The translations under genes were made by a program, and so were the position numbers. Below are positions 1-9,700 of a stretch of 64,000 nucleotides of DNA, in pieces. The notes beneath the pieces are model-generated. The model saw nothing but the letters and a program-made list of their open reading frames with translations, was not told the DNA's origin and did no database searches. The stretch spans positions 2,914,001 through 2,978,000 of the forward strand of contig NZ_JAUSZX010000001.1 in NCBI RefSeq assembly GCF_030818015.1, written 5' to 3'. Every line of letters begins with the position of its first letter. Position 1 is the first letter of the stretch. The stretch is from Arthrobacter globiformis (GTDB lineage Bacteria; Actinomycetota; Actinomycetes; Actinomycetales; Micrococcaceae).

Positions 1-143
1 GCGGCCGGCGCCAGCCAGCCGAGCAGAATGCCGAAGACAATGGCTGTCAGCACCCAGAAGTACAGCTGCCTGTACCAACGTGTCTTGCGGGCCGACTGCG
101 TCTTGGCTGGGGCAGCCGGGCCGGCGGTGGTGATGTGGTCCAT
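1..143 (-). CDS. dctA: DctA-type C4-dicarboxylate/cation symporter, N-terminal part
   Basis: Only the first 47 or so codons lie in the window; the gene runs off the left edge. The translation begins MDHITTAGP, has a basic stretch (SARKTRWYRQ), then enters a first membrane segment (LYFWVLTAIVFGILLGWLAP). This is the typical start of the dicarboxylate/amino-acid:cation symporter family, which imports succinate, fumarate, malate and related acids. A purine-rich ribosome site (GAGGTAGGA) precedes the ATG. A dehydrogenase for a dicarboxylic acid and a LysR regulator lie next to it on the same strand, which fits uptake of the enzyme's substrate. The family call rests on a short segment, so DctA versus a glutamate-type homologue is not certain. 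Confidence 0.7.
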   Translation of the reverse strand, partial: MDHITTAGPAAPAKTQSARKTRWYRQLYFWVLTAIVFGILLGWLAPA

Positions 144-193
144 GATTCCTACCTCGTTGTGGAATGTCGCTGGAGAAGGCTGAAGGGTTTGGT

Positions 194-263
194 TAAGCGG
201 CGTCCGACGGCGGCCGGCCCGGCCGCCATCGTACGTTTCAGTAAGCGGGCGTAAGCGGCGTCC
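194..263. repeat. Direct repeats TAAGCGGCGTCC upstream of the dctA-like gene
   Basis: The 12-mer TAAGCGGCGTCC occurs at 194-205 and again at 252-263, with a shorter copy (TAAGCGG) near 242-248. They lie 50-120 bp upstream of the dctA-like start, where an activator or repressor would bind. The neighbouring LysR protein is a possible ligand, but the sites lack the usual T-N11-A dyad, so function is only a guess. Confidence 0.3.
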
Positions 264-313
264 CGAGCGACCCGACGCGAGCTTGCGGGCGTTGGGAAGG
301 GACCTCCACGGGA

Positions 314-347
314 CGACGGCGGCCGGGGGGGGGGGGGCCGCCCGTCG
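314..347 (-). terminator. Hairpin with a 13-G tract after the dehydrogenase gene
   Basis: Two GC-rich arms (about 314-324 and 336-347) flank an uninterrupted run of 13 G at 325-337, just downstream of the dehydrogenase stop codon. The arms pair with one bulge. There is no T-run on the minus strand, so this is at best an unusual terminator; the length of the G-run may also be a sequencing uncertainty. Confidence 0.3.
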
Positions 348-363
348 CACGTAAGAGCGCGGC

Positions 364-1461
364 CTAGACAGAGGCAAGCGAGTGGGTCAGGGCCGCGATA
401 ATCGCTTCGGTGACGTCGTCGGTGGTGGATTCACCGCCGACGTCGCGGGTCAGGTGCCCGGCGCCGGTGGTCTGCTCAATGGCGGCCTCGACGCGGCGGG
501 CTTCCTCGTGCAGGCCGAAGTGGTCAAGCATCAGGGCTGCGCTGGCGATCGCGCCGATGGGGTTGCTGATGCCCTTGCCGGCGATGTCCGGGGCGGAGCC
601 GTGGACCGGTTCGAACATGGACGGGAAGCGGCGTTCCGGGTTCAGGTTGGCGCTCGCCGCCAGGCCGAGGCTGCCGGCCAGGGCTGAGCCGAGGTCGGAC
701 AGGATGTCGGCGTTCAGGTTGGAGGCAACGACGACGGACAGATCCTCGGGATGCAGGATGAACTTGGCGCTCATCGCATCGACAAGGACGCTTTCGGTCT
801 GCACGTCTGGGTAATCCAGGGCCACCCGCTTGAAGGTTTCATCCCAGAGGACCATGCCGTACTGCTGCGCGTTGGACTTCGTCACCGAGGAGACCTTCTT
901 CACGGTGCGGGTCCGGGCGAGGTCGAAGGCGTACCGCATGATGCGCTCGCAGCCCTTCTCGGTGAACAGCGCGGTCTGCAGTGCAACCTCGTTGCCGGGG
1001 CCGCGGCCGCTCAGGTTTCGGCCGCCGAGGCCGGCATACTCGCCTTCGCTGTTCTCGCGGACAACGATCCAGTCGAGTTCTGTGTTGTCTGCCTTGCGGA
1101 GCGGGGACTGGATGCCGGGGAGGAACTTGACCGGCCGGATGTTGGCCCACTGGTCGAAGTTCTGCGTGATGTTCAGGCGCAGGCCCCACAGGCTGACGTG
1201 GTCCGGGACGTTCTCCCAGCCGACGGCGCCGAAGTAGATGGCGTCGAAGTCCTTCAGGGCCTCCAGGCCGTTGGGGTCCATCATCTGCCCGGTCTTCTCG
1301 TAGTAGCCGCAGCCCCACGGGAACTCGGTCCACTCGAAGGCGAACTTGCCGTTCGAGTTGTCCGCCAGTGCGTCCAGGACGCGGCGGCCGGCGGAAACGA
1401 CTTCCTTGCCGACGCCGTCTGCGGGGATTGAAGCGATGCTGAATGTCTGGGTGGCGCTCAT
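364..1461 (-). CDS. Tartrate/D-malate dehydrogenase-like beta-decarboxylating dehydrogenase
   Basis: The 365-residue protein belongs to the isocitrate/isopropylmalate dehydrogenase superfamily, NAD-dependent oxidative decarboxylases of 2-hydroxyacids. It has an N-terminal nucleotide-side motif (IPADGVGKEV), the segment IYFGAVGWENVPDHVSLWG typical of the tartrate dehydrogenase/D-malate dehydrogenase (TtuC/DmlA) branch, the RENSEGEY loop, metal-binding aspartates in the VDAMSAKF and NLNADILSDL regions, and the FEPVHGSAPDIAG signature. The start at 1461 follows a strong AGGAGG; a longer in-frame reading to 1566 has an atypical N-terminus. Upstream is a LysR gene and downstream a DctA-like carrier, so tartrate or D-malate catabolism is the likely role. 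Tartrate, D-malate and isopropylmalate cannot be told apart from sequence alone. Confidence 0.85.
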   Translation of the reverse strand: MSATQTFSIASIPADGVGKEVVSAGRRVLDALADNSNGKFAFEWTEFPWGCGYYEKTGQMMDPNGLEALKDFDAIYFGAVGWENVPDHVSLWGLRLNITQNFDQWANIRPVKFLPGIQSPLRKADNTELDWIVVRENSEGEYAGLGGRNLSGRGPGNEVALQTALFTEKGCERIMRYAFDLARTRTVKKVSSVTKSNAQQYGMVLWDETFKRVALDYPDVQTESVLVDAMSAKFILHPEDLSVVVASNLNADILSDLGSALAGSLGLAASANLNPERRFPSMFEPVHGSAPDIAGKGISNPIGAIASAALMLDHFGLHEEARRVEAAIEQTTGAGHLTRDVGGESTTDDVTEAIIAALTHSLASV

Positions 1462-1577
1462 TGCCGACCTCCTCGTTGAGTGTGTTGGCAGGGTCACACT
1501 GCCTTTCCTCTTCAAGTAGAAGCCAGGCCGGTTGGATGCGTCCAAGACCAAGATTCGATCCGGCAAATAGGTTCAGC

Positions 1578-2486
1578 CTATGAGTCGGCGTCTGCGTGCT
1601 CCAGGGCAACGTGCCGTTCCGCCACGTCGAGGAAGGCGCGGGCAGCCGGTGTCTGGCCGTCCTTCCGGCTCAGGATGGCCACGTCCAGGTGGGAGACGGG
1701 TTCGATCTGCAGAGTGCGAAGGCCGGCCTTGTGCGCGGTGGGCGCCCAGGAGGATGGCATGACGGCGTGTCCGACGCCGGCCAGCACCAGGGGCAGGATC
1801 GAGGTCCGGTGTGCGACTTCGACGACGATTTCGACCTTAACGCCGTGCGCCAGTGCATCGTCCACGAGCCAGCGCATCAGTGATCCGCGCTGGCTGGCGA
1901 TCAGCCGGTGCCCGTCCAGGTCCTCCCGCTGGATGGTGCTCCCGTCGGGGAATGCGTCCGCCTGGGGGTTGACGATGAGGATCAGCGGCTGGCGTTCCAG
2001 GTCCAGTACGTTGACTCCCGGGACACGGACCGGGCTGGAGGAGCCGGCCAGGCCAATCTCGGTGCTGCCGCTGCGGACCGACTCGATGACCTCCTCCGGG
2101 GTGAAGGCGGCGCTGACGTTGAGGCGGACCTTCGGGTGCAGCCTGGTGAACGCGGCGGTCATGGACGTCAGCGGCTCGATGCCGGGGGAGGGCATGCTGA
2201 TGATGTCCAGGCGCCCGCTCCGCAGGCCGCGGAGCGCCTGCACGGCAGACTGGGCAGCGTCCAGGTCGCGCATCACCAGCCGGGCTGGCCCCACAAGTTC
2301 CTTTCCGGCCTCGCTAAGGACGGCCCGGCGCCCGATGCGGTGGAACAGCGGCACGCCCAGGTCCTTCTCCAGGCTGGCAATGGTCTGGGACAGGGACGGC
2401 TGCGCGATGAGCAGGTGTTCCGCCGCACGGTTGAATCCGTCGTGGTCAACCACCGCCAGGAAATACTTCAGCTTCCGGGTGTCCAC
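1578..2486 (-). CDS. LysR-family transcriptional regulator
   Basis: This 302-residue protein has the standard LysR layout: an N-terminal winged helix-turn-helix (KLKYFLAVVDHDGFNRAAEHL, then QPSLSQTIASLEKDLGVPLF) in the first 60 residues and a two-lobed effector-binding domain behind it. Length is normal for the family. The start is a GTG preceded by AAGGAG. It sits 116 bp upstream of, and on the same strand as, the tartrate/D-malate dehydrogenase gene, rather than divergently as is most common, so it may be co-transcribed and control the dehydrogenase and dctA-like genes. The inducer is unknown; a dicarboxylate is the natural guess. Confidence 0.9.
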   Translation of the reverse strand: MDTRKLKYFLAVVDHDGFNRAAEHLLIAQPSLSQTIASLEKDLGVPLFHRIGRRAVLSEAGKELVGPARLVMRDLDAAQSAVQALRGLRSGRLDIISMPSPGIEPLTSMTAAFTRLHPKVRLNVSAAFTPEEVIESVRSGSTEIGLAGSSSPVRVPGVNVLDLERQPLILIVNPQADAFPDGSTIQREDLDGHRLIASQRGSLMRWLVDDALAHGVKVEIVVEVAHRTSILPLVLAGVGHAVMPSSWAPTAHKAGLRTLQIEPVSHLDVAILSRKDGQTPAARAFLDVAERHVALEHADADS

Positions 2487-2650
2487 GCTGGCTCCTTTTC
2501 CGGTCCGCTTTGCTGTTTGCCCCGGACCTGGCCCCGCAGCGCGTCCCGGGGTGGGGCGGCCTGCCGGAGCCCTGAAAGCTTACGCCCATCAGCGGCCGAG
2601 GGCCGTGAGCTGACGGAGTAGCGCGGTGAAACTGCTGGCATACTCTGAGC

Positions 2651-3106
2651 ATGGCCGTCACGTTTGAAAGCACCACACGGACAACCATCGGGATGACCGA
2701 GCTGTTTGACCTCTCCCGAAGCATCGATGCCCACAAGGACTCCATGGCCCGCTCGCGGGAGGAAGCCGTTGGTGGCGTCGCTTCCGGGCTGATCTCTCTG
2801 GGGGAGGAAGTAACCTGGCGCGCCTGGCACTTCGGGCTGCCGATACGGATGACAAGCCGGATTACCGAGATGCAGCTGCCCCACTACTTCGTTGACGAGC
2901 AGGTCCGCGGGCCGTTTCGTCACTTCCGCCACGTCCATGAATTCACTGCGGACGGGGCCGGAACCATCATGGTGGACAGGATCGACTTCGCGGCGCCGTG
3001 CGGGCTCCTGGGACGCCTTGCGGAGAAACTCTTCCTGGCGCGCTACCTCCGCCAACTCATCGAGACGCGCAACCTGTACCTGACCGCCGGAGCACGGGCT
3101 GAATGA
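2651..3106 (+). CDS. SRPBCC-fold (polyketide-cyclase-like) hypothetical protein
   Basis: The 151-residue protein has the look of a START/SRPBCC-fold domain: an early HKDSMARSREEA segment, repeated short strands (EEVTWRAWHFGLPIRMTSRI), a QVRGPFRHFRHVHEF strand and a C-terminal long helix (LFLARYLRQLIETRNLYL). Such domains bind hydrophobic ligands in an internal cavity; many are of unknown function. A CATACT box ends 6 nt before the ATG, which weakly suggests a leaderless mRNA. It is divergent from the LysR gene and convergent with the RND operon, so context gives no role. Confidence 0.65.
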   Translation: MAVTFESTTRTTIGMTELFDLSRSIDAHKDSMARSREEAVGGVASGLISLGEEVTWRAWHFGLPIRMTSRITEMQLPHYFVDEQVRGPFRHFRHVHEFTADGAGTIMVDRIDFAAPCGLLGRLAEKLFLARYLRQLIETRNLYLTAGARAE

Positions 3107-3136
3107 TGCTCCGGCGGTCAAGCGAAAGGAGCCCGC

Positions 3137-6100
3137 CTACTGAACTGCGAGTTTCTGCAGGGCGAGCTCCTGTTCTGCCGCCTTCCGGGATTTCCTCGAC
3201 TGGGCGAACCGCAGATAGAGCGACGGCACAATAAACAGGTTCAGCAGCGTGGAGGTCAGGAGTCCGCCGAGGATGACCACAGCCATCGGGTATTCGATCT
3301 CATGCCCGGGCACATCCCCCATGACGACCAGGGGCACCAGGGCGAGTCCGGTGGCAAGGGTGGTCATAAGGATCGGGGAGAGCCGTTCACCGGCGCCCCT
3401 CAGCACGAGCGAGCCGCTGAACGGAACCCCCTCGATCCTTTCCAGATGCAGGCAGTGGCTGATGAGCAGGATGCCGTTCCGGGCCGCGATTCCCATGACT
3501 GTCAGGAACCCCACGAGCGAGCCCAGCGACAGCACGCCACCGGTGAAATACGCAGCCAGGACTCCTCCGACGAGTGCAATAGGCAAGGTCAGGAGGGCGA
3601 GGATCGCCAACCGCCAGCTGCGGAACGACGCCTGCAGGAGCACGAGGATCAGAATCAGCGCCGCGACAGCGAGAATCGTCAGGCGCTCCGTGGCCGCCTG
3701 CCGCTCCGTATATTCGCCCAGGAGCTGGACGCTGTAGCCTACGGGCAGGTTGAGGGACTTCAGGCGTTCCTGCAGCTGTGTGACAACGTGGCCGAGGTCC
3801 GCCCCGGGGTCGATGAAGGACCCAACCTCGACCCTGCGGGACCCGTTGGTGCGGTCGATGAGGTTCGGGGTGGCCTGCACGTTGACGTCGGCGACGTCGG
3901 CGAGGCGCACGCGCTTTCCGCCCGGCGTATCTATGGGCAGGTCCTCGATGCTGGTGACGTTTGCCCGCGTCTCCGGTGTGCTCCACACCTGGACGTCGTA
4001 GGCCCGTCCGTCCCGGAAGACGTCGCCCACCTCTTCCCCGGCTACGAGGGTCGCAGCAGCGCGTCGCACGTCCCCGGGCTTAAGGCCAAACTTTTCCGCC
4101 GCCGCCAGGTTCACTTTGACGGTAATCTGCGGTACGTCGACTTCCAGGGAGATATGGGGATCGTCGGTCCCTTCTATCTCACTGAGGATTCCCTTGATCC
4201 TCTGGGCCTGCTCACGCAGCACGGCAAGATCGTCACCGTAAACCCGGACGAGGATGGGTTCGCTGGCCCCCGTCAGGACCTCTTCGATCCTCTCCTTCAG
4301 GTAGGTCTGCACGTCGCGGTGCAGGCCCGGGTATCCGTCCACGACATCCTGGACGGCTGCGACCGTCTGCTCGTAATTGGCGTGACGGTCAATGCTGATC
4401 CAGTGTTCACCGGCGTTGACGCCGACAATTTCGTCAGCCTGAAAGGCCTGGCCGATATGCGTTCCGCAGTTGAGGACCCCGGGCACCTTGAGGAACGCTG
4501 CGCAGCCCCGCTGGGCAATCCGGTATTCTTCTGCTGCCGACGTGCCCGGTTCCGACACCCAGTGCATCAGGAAGTCGCGTTCCTTGAACGTGGGGAACAA
4601 AGACTGTCCGAGCAGAGGGGCGATCGCCAGACCCACAAGGGCAAGGGCCCCGAAGCCGGCGTAGCCGTAGCGCGGCCGGTTCATGATGCGGGACAGTAGC
4701 GCGTGGTAGCCGCGTTTGAGCACGCGGACCAGCGGCGGATCGAGTTGCTCCAGTTTTGCCCTGGCCAACAGGATCAAGGCAAGTGCCGGCGTCACGGTGA
4801 GCGCCACCAGCATCGAGGCCAGGACGGCCAGAGTGTAGGAGACGGCAAGAGGCCTGAAGAATACTCCCGTGAGCCCTTCCAGGAAAAAGATGGGCAGGGC
4901 GGCCACGACAATGATCAGGGTGGCATAGACAATCGGGCTTCGCATTTCCAAGGAGGCCTTCAGCACCACGGACGCCGTCGATTCACCTCCGCCGTAGCCA
5001 CGGTGTTGCCGCAGGCGGCGCATGATGTTTTCGACGTCGATGATCGCGTCGTCGACGACGACCCCCACCGCAATGACCAGCCCGGCCAGGATCATCGTGT
5101 TGACCGAACCGCCGGTGAGGTACAGCACCATGACGGCTGTGAGTAGGGAGAGCGGAATGGCGATCAGGCTGATGAGCGCTGTCCGCCACTGGAACAGGAA
5201 GGCGCTCAGGATCATGACCACCAGCAGGCAGCCCAGGAGGAGGGCGAGGCTGAGGTTGGAAACGGCCTCCTCGATGAAGCTCGCCGGACGGAAGATGGTG
5301 GTGTCAAAGGTGACACCGCTCATACCCGGCTGAAGTTCGTGGAGGGCTTCCTCAACGCCCTTGGTCACCTCGAGCGTGTTGCCCCACGGGAGCTTCTCGA
5401 CAATAAGCATCAGTCCATGACCGTTGTTGATAACTGCATCACCGATCAGCGGCTGATGGTCCTCCACCACCCTGGCAACGTCGCCCAGGTGCAGTGCGGT
5501 GCCGTGGTCTTCGCGTATGGTCACCCGGGCCAGATCCTCGGGGCTCGTGATCGGCTGGACGTGGCGGATGCTCATCTGCTGGTTCGGGCTGCCGACGAAG
5601 CCGCCGGTGCCGATGAATTTTCCGGGTGAGTACTGGAGCAGACCGGCGTCCACAGCCCCGGCCGTTACTTCCATGACCTGGTTAAGCGAGACATTCTTGG
5701 CTTTGAGCCGCTCAGGCTGGACCTGGACCTGCAGCATCTGGAGCCGCTCGCCCCAGATGGCCACGTTGGCCACGCCCGGGACCCGCAGCAGCCGGGCCCG
5801 GATGGTCCAGTACGACAGCATGGACATCTCGATCAGGGACCGGTTGGACGACGTCATCCCGATTTTCATGACGCGGCTGGTCGAGGACAGCGGCTGCAGC
5901 ATCACCGGGGGAGCAGCCCACGTGGGCAGGGCCGACGTCACGGAAGCCATCCGCTCGGAAACCTGCTGCCGGGCGTTGAGCAGGTCGGTCCCCTGTTTGA
6001 AGATCAGGACGATCGAGGACAGCTGGGGCACCGACTTTGACCTCAGCTCATCCAGGCCCGGCATTCCGGAAAGAGACGCCTCAATCGGCACTGAGACGAG

Positions 6101-6286
6101 TTCCTCGACCTCCTGGGCCGTGAGCCCCAGGCAGGCCGTCTGGACCTCGACCCGCGGGGGCGCGAACTCCGGGAAAACATCCAGCGATGCCTTACTGAGC
6201 TGGACGGATCCCAGCAGCATCACCACGCAGGCAAGGGCAACAACTATCGTCCTGAACCTGAGGCTGATTCCTACGATCCACCGCAT
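3137..6286 (-). CDS. RND-family efflux permease (CusA/CzcA-like), permease 1 of 2
   Basis: The 1049-residue protein has the full RND architecture: TM1, a large extracytoplasmic loop (about residues 30-330), six TM segments, a second loop and six more TM segments. Its N-terminus contains [15 protein letters not shown] and the porter-domain [10 protein letters not shown], characteristic of the heavy-metal-efflux (CusA/CzcA) branch. TM4 carries the proton-relay pair Asp412-Asp413 in [13 protein letters not shown]. The ATG at 6286 lies one base after the stop of the preceding lipoprotein gene; an in-frame ATG at 6301 would overlap it. It is the last gene of an operon with a second RND permease and a fusion-protein-like lipoprotein. 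Substrate is not evident; heavy metals are only a family-level guess. RND pumps of this branch usually serve an outer membrane, which this organism should lack. Confidence 0.85.
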   Translation of the reverse strand: MRWIVGISLRFRTIVVALACVVMLLGSVQLSKASLDVFPEFAPPRVEVQTACLGLTAQEVEELVSVPIEASLSGMPGLDELRSKSVPQLSSIVLIFKQGTDLLNARQQVSERMASVTSALPTWAAPPVMLQPLSSTSRVMKIGMTSSNRSLIEMSMLSYWTIRARLLRVPGVANVAIWGERLQMLQVQVQPERLKAKNVSLNQVMEVTAGAVDAGLLQYSPGKFIGTGGFVGSPNQQMSIRHVQPITSPEDLARVTIREDHGTALHLGDVARVVEDHQPLIGDAVINNGHGLMLIVEKLPWGNTLEVTKGVEEALHELQPGMSGVTFDTTIFRPASFIEEAVSNLSLALLLGCLLVVMILSAFLFQWRTALISLIAIPLSLLTAVMVLYLTGGSVNTMILAGLVIAVGVVVDDAIIDVENIMRRLRQHRGYGGGESTASVVLKASLEMRSPIVYATLIIVVAALPIFFLEGLTGVFFRPLAVSYTLAVLASMLVALTVTPALALILLARAKLEQLDPPLVRVLKRGYHALLSRIMNRPRYGYAGFGALALVGLAIAPLLGQSLFPTFKERDFLMHWVSEPGTSAAEEYRIAQRGCAAFLKVPGVLNCGTHIGQAFQADEIVGVNAGEHWISIDRHANYEQTVAAVQDVVDGYPGLHRDVQTYLKERIEEVLTGASEPILVRVYGDDLAVLREQAQRIKGILSEIEGTDDPHISLEVDVPQITVKVNLAAAEKFGLKPGDVRRAAATLVAGEEVGDVFRDGRAYDVQVWSTPETRANVTSIEDLPIDTPGGKRVRLADVADVNVQATPNLIDRTNGSRRVEVGSFIDPGADLGHVVTQLQERLKSLNLPVGYSVQLLGEYTERQAATERLTILAVAALILILVLLQASFRSWRLAILALLTLPIALVGGVLAAYFTGGVLSLGSLVGFLTVMGIAARNGILLISHCLHLERIEGVPFSGSLVLRGAGERLSPILMTTLATGLALVPLVVMGDVPGHEIEYPMAVVILGGLLTSTLLNLFIVPSLYLRFAQSRKSRKAAEQELALQKLAVQ

Positions 6287-6287
6287 G

Positions 6288-6743
6288 TCAGCTCGCCACA
6301 TCCAGTTCAGCGCCGAAGAGCTCTTCGGCCCCCAGAGTGACCACAGTCGTGCCCGGGGCCGGACCGTCGCTTAGCGTGGCCAGCTCGCCGTCGATCCGAT
6401 CCACTGTGACGGATTGGCGGACATAGACGCGGGGGCCGGCAATTGTATAGACCCAGGTCCTTCCCTCACTGTCGTAGAGGATTGCCAGATAGGGGGCAGT
6501 GAGTTTCCCACTCTTGGCATCCAGCTTCGTCGTCGACGTCTGGAGGCCGATGTTCCCGGCGGCGCGTTCATTCAGCGTGATGCGCTTAAGGTCGGTCCCG
6601 GGTACCTCCTCAAGGCTCGCGGCAGCGTCACCGGCTGCCGGAGCCTCAGACGGTGGCTGGCTGCATGCCGGCAATGCCTGGGTCAGGAGACCCAGGACGG
6701 TAAGAACCATCAGGCCGCGCACCCGCGGCGAAGTCGTTGTCAT
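6288..6743 (-). CDS. Short lipoprotein resembling the C-terminal part of an RND membrane-fusion protein
   Basis: The 151-residue product starts with a lipoprotein signal (charged N-terminus, hydrophobic VLTVLGLLTQ, lipobox ALPAC with Cys27) and should be anchored to the outer face of the membrane. The rest resembles only the last domain of CusB/HlyD-type adaptors: YDSEGRTWVYTIAGPRVYVRQSVTVDRI and GPAPGTTVVTLGAEELFG are the familiar membrane-proximal motif pair. The helical hairpin and lipoyl domains that reach an outer-membrane channel are absent; full adaptors have about 350-400 residues. It lies 15 bp after permease 2 and abuts permease 1, so it is a likely accessory subunit of both. Confidence 0.75.
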   Translation of the reverse strand: MTTTSPRVRGLMVLTVLGLLTQALPACSQPPSEAPAAGDAAASLEEVPGTDLKRITLNERAAGNIGLQTSTTKLDAKSGKLTAPYLAILYDSEGRTWVYTIAGPRVYVRQSVTVDRIDGELATLSDGPAPGTTVVTLGAEELFGAELDVAS

Positions 6744-6758
6744 GATGTATTCCGGCTT

Positions 6759-9700
6759 TCACAGGCCCGTGGGGGCGTCGGCAAGTGCGGGTTGTGTCGT
6801 TGCTGTTCGTGTCCCTGCCTGGCTGCCTTCGAAGCGGAGCAGGATTGCGGGGAGCACAAACAGGACGAAAAGGGTGGTAGTCAGCAGGCCGCCCCAGATG
6901 ATGATGGCGATCGGCTGGATGACCTCAGTTCCTGTCACACCGCCCAGGAGAACGAGCGGAAGCAGGGCGGCGGCGGTGGTCACCACGGACGCGAGGGTCG
7001 GCTTGAGCCTGTTGCGTGCGGCGCGGATAACGAGGGCGGGCCCCGTGGCTTCGCCATGCCTGGCGCGGAGGTTCCTGACCTCGCCGGCGAGCAGCAGGCA
7101 GCTGCGGACTGCTATGCCCAAGATGGCAGAGAACGCGACAAACGCCGCCAGGTAGTTGGCCCCGCCATCTGCCAGGGCGGCAATGACACCGCCCGAGAGG
7201 GATGCGATCAGTCCGAGGAATACGGCGGCTGAAAGCCGCCACCCGCCCAGCGCTGTCTGCAGCAGAACCAGGATGCCGAAGGCAGCTACGGCTGCCAGCA
7301 GCCACAGCCACTGGAAGGCCGACTGCTGCTGCGCGAACCGGGTGAGGATCTCCGCGTGGTAGGCCACCGGGAACTGGATCTGCTGCAGGCCTCTTTCGAT
7401 GTCCTGCTGCACATCAGCCAGCCCGCGCCCCTGGATGTCCGCCTTTACATCCACGCGCCGGGAAGTGTCGTCATGCACGATGACCGCATCGTTTGGAACG
7501 ATACTGACCTCGGCGACGTCGCCAAGACGCACATGCCCGCCTTTGGGAGTGTCGATCAGCAGCTCGCTGACGCTGGTGAGGCTGTTCCGGGTTGCAGGCG
7601 TTCCCTTGACCACCACGGAGAAGACCTTCTGCTGCTCGTAGACGTTACCCACTTCGATGCCCTGCAGCAGCGCAGCCGCCGCACGCCGGACATCGCCGGG
7701 TATGACGCCTGCCTTCTGTGCTTTCGCCAGGTCCACCTTGACCTGGACGGTCGGCTGTTCGATGGCGGCATCAACGCGGGGATTTACCACACCGGCCGTG
7801 TGCGCGAGAACCTGCCGCACTTCCTCGGCCTTTGCCCGGAGGGTGGCCATGTCTACGCCGTAGACCCTGACGCCGAATCCGGAATCGGCAGCTTCCCGGA
7901 TCTGGTCGATTTTCTGTTGCGGGTAGGTGGAGACCGTTGCGCTCAGCCCTGGGTACCCGGCCACGACCCTTTGTACGTCCTCAAGGGTGCTGGAGTACGA
8001 GGCATCCTTTGCCACTCCCACCCACAGCTCCCCGGAACTGATGTCTCCCACGTGGTCGGACGTAATGGCGCGCCCAACCTCGGTGGCCACATTGGAGACG
8101 CCCTGCACCGCCCGCAGTTCGCGGGCCGCGGTGTCGGTGATCCGGACCATCTCCTGGTCGGAGGTGCCAGGCGCGGCCCTCCACTGGACCACCAGCGTGT
8201 TGTCTGCCAGCACCGGCACCACAGGGTGGTTGGGGACCAGCTGCGGCGCCAACGCCAGGGCGGCGAGCGCCATGACCGCCGCGGCGGCAAGGACCAACGC
8301 GGGCTTGCCGGGCCGGCGGGACAGTGCCCGCCCATACCGGATACGGAGGCGCTGCATAGCCTGGCGCTCGCGGCCCGGGGCCGCTGATGCCGGCGGCAGG
8401 AAGAACGCCAGGGCCGCTGTCACTGTGAGGGCCACGACCATGGCGACCGCCAGGGCGAGCAGATATGCAATTACCAGGGGCCCGAACATGGCGCCGTTTT
8501 GGCCAGGGACAAAGAGCATGGGGAGCACGCTCAGCGCCATAATCAGCAGGGCGTAGAACAGCGAGGTGCGGACTGGCCGTAACGCACCCGCAAGCAGGGC
8601 GATCCTCGAATCCCCGAGGTCGGTTGCCTTGGATGCCCGGTAGGCCCTGGCGGCGGAGTTCAGGTCTTCCGCTACATCCCCGATGATGACGGTCAGTGCG
8701 AGGATCATGCCGGCGAAGACCAGGGTGTTGAGCCCGGCCCCGCGTAGGGTTAGCAGCAGGGCCGCAGCAATGAGCGAGAGCGGTACGGTGATCAGGGTGA
8801 TCAGTGCGCTGCGCCAGGACCGGAAGATCACTCCGAATGCCGCCGCGACCAGCAGTAGCGTGACAAGCAGCGCGACACCAAGGGTGCCCATTTCCTGCTC
8901 GACGTACGACTCCTGCCGGTACACGGTGGTGTCGGCGGTTACGCCGGGTAGCCCGGCCTGGAGCTCGCGCATAGTCTCGTCGAGCCCCTTTGTGACGTCC
9001 GCGGTGTTTGTCTCCGGGAACTTCTCAATTACCAGCAACAGCTCAGCGTCCTGGCCGGGCTGTGCATCACCGATCAACGGCTGGTGGTCCGTCTGGACCT
9101 GGGCGACGTCCCCGAGGAGCAGTTTGCTGGAGGTGCCCTGGAGGCTGACTTTTCCGAGGTCCTCGGGAGTGGTGATGGGAAGGACATGCTGGACGCCCAG
9201 CCGCTGATGTCCCGTCTCCAGAAAGCCGCCCGTGCCCGGCGTTGAGGCCTCAAGGTAGCTCAACGGGGACACCCACACGGAGTTGCCCGTGGTCCTGATG
9301 ACCTGGTCCAGTGTCACGCCCTTAGCTTCCAGCCGCTTGGGGTCCACGAGTACCTGCAACTGCTGGTCGCGCTGGCCCCAGATGGAAATGTTCGCTACTC
9401 CGGGAACGGCCAAAAGCGCCGGCTTCATGGTCCACCGTGCCAGCACGGACATGTCGATGGGGGACATGTCCTTGGACGTGAGCCTGACCATCATCACCCG
9501 GCTGGTGGAAGACAGTGGTTGCATGAGCACGGGTGCTGCCGACACGTTGGGCAGCGCCCTGGCCTGGGTCAAGCGCTCAGCGACGAGCTGGCGTGCCCGG
9601 AACATGTCCGTACCCGGCTGGAAGACCAACTGGATCGAGGACAGGCCGGGAAGTGACTTGGAACGGATCGCCTCCACCCATGCCACACCGTTGAGGAGGT

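Noticed and set aside
1462..1566. Longer start of the tartrate/D-malate dehydrogenase
   Set aside because: The extra 35 residues have no family counterpart, and a strong AGGAGG stands before the internal ATG at 1461.
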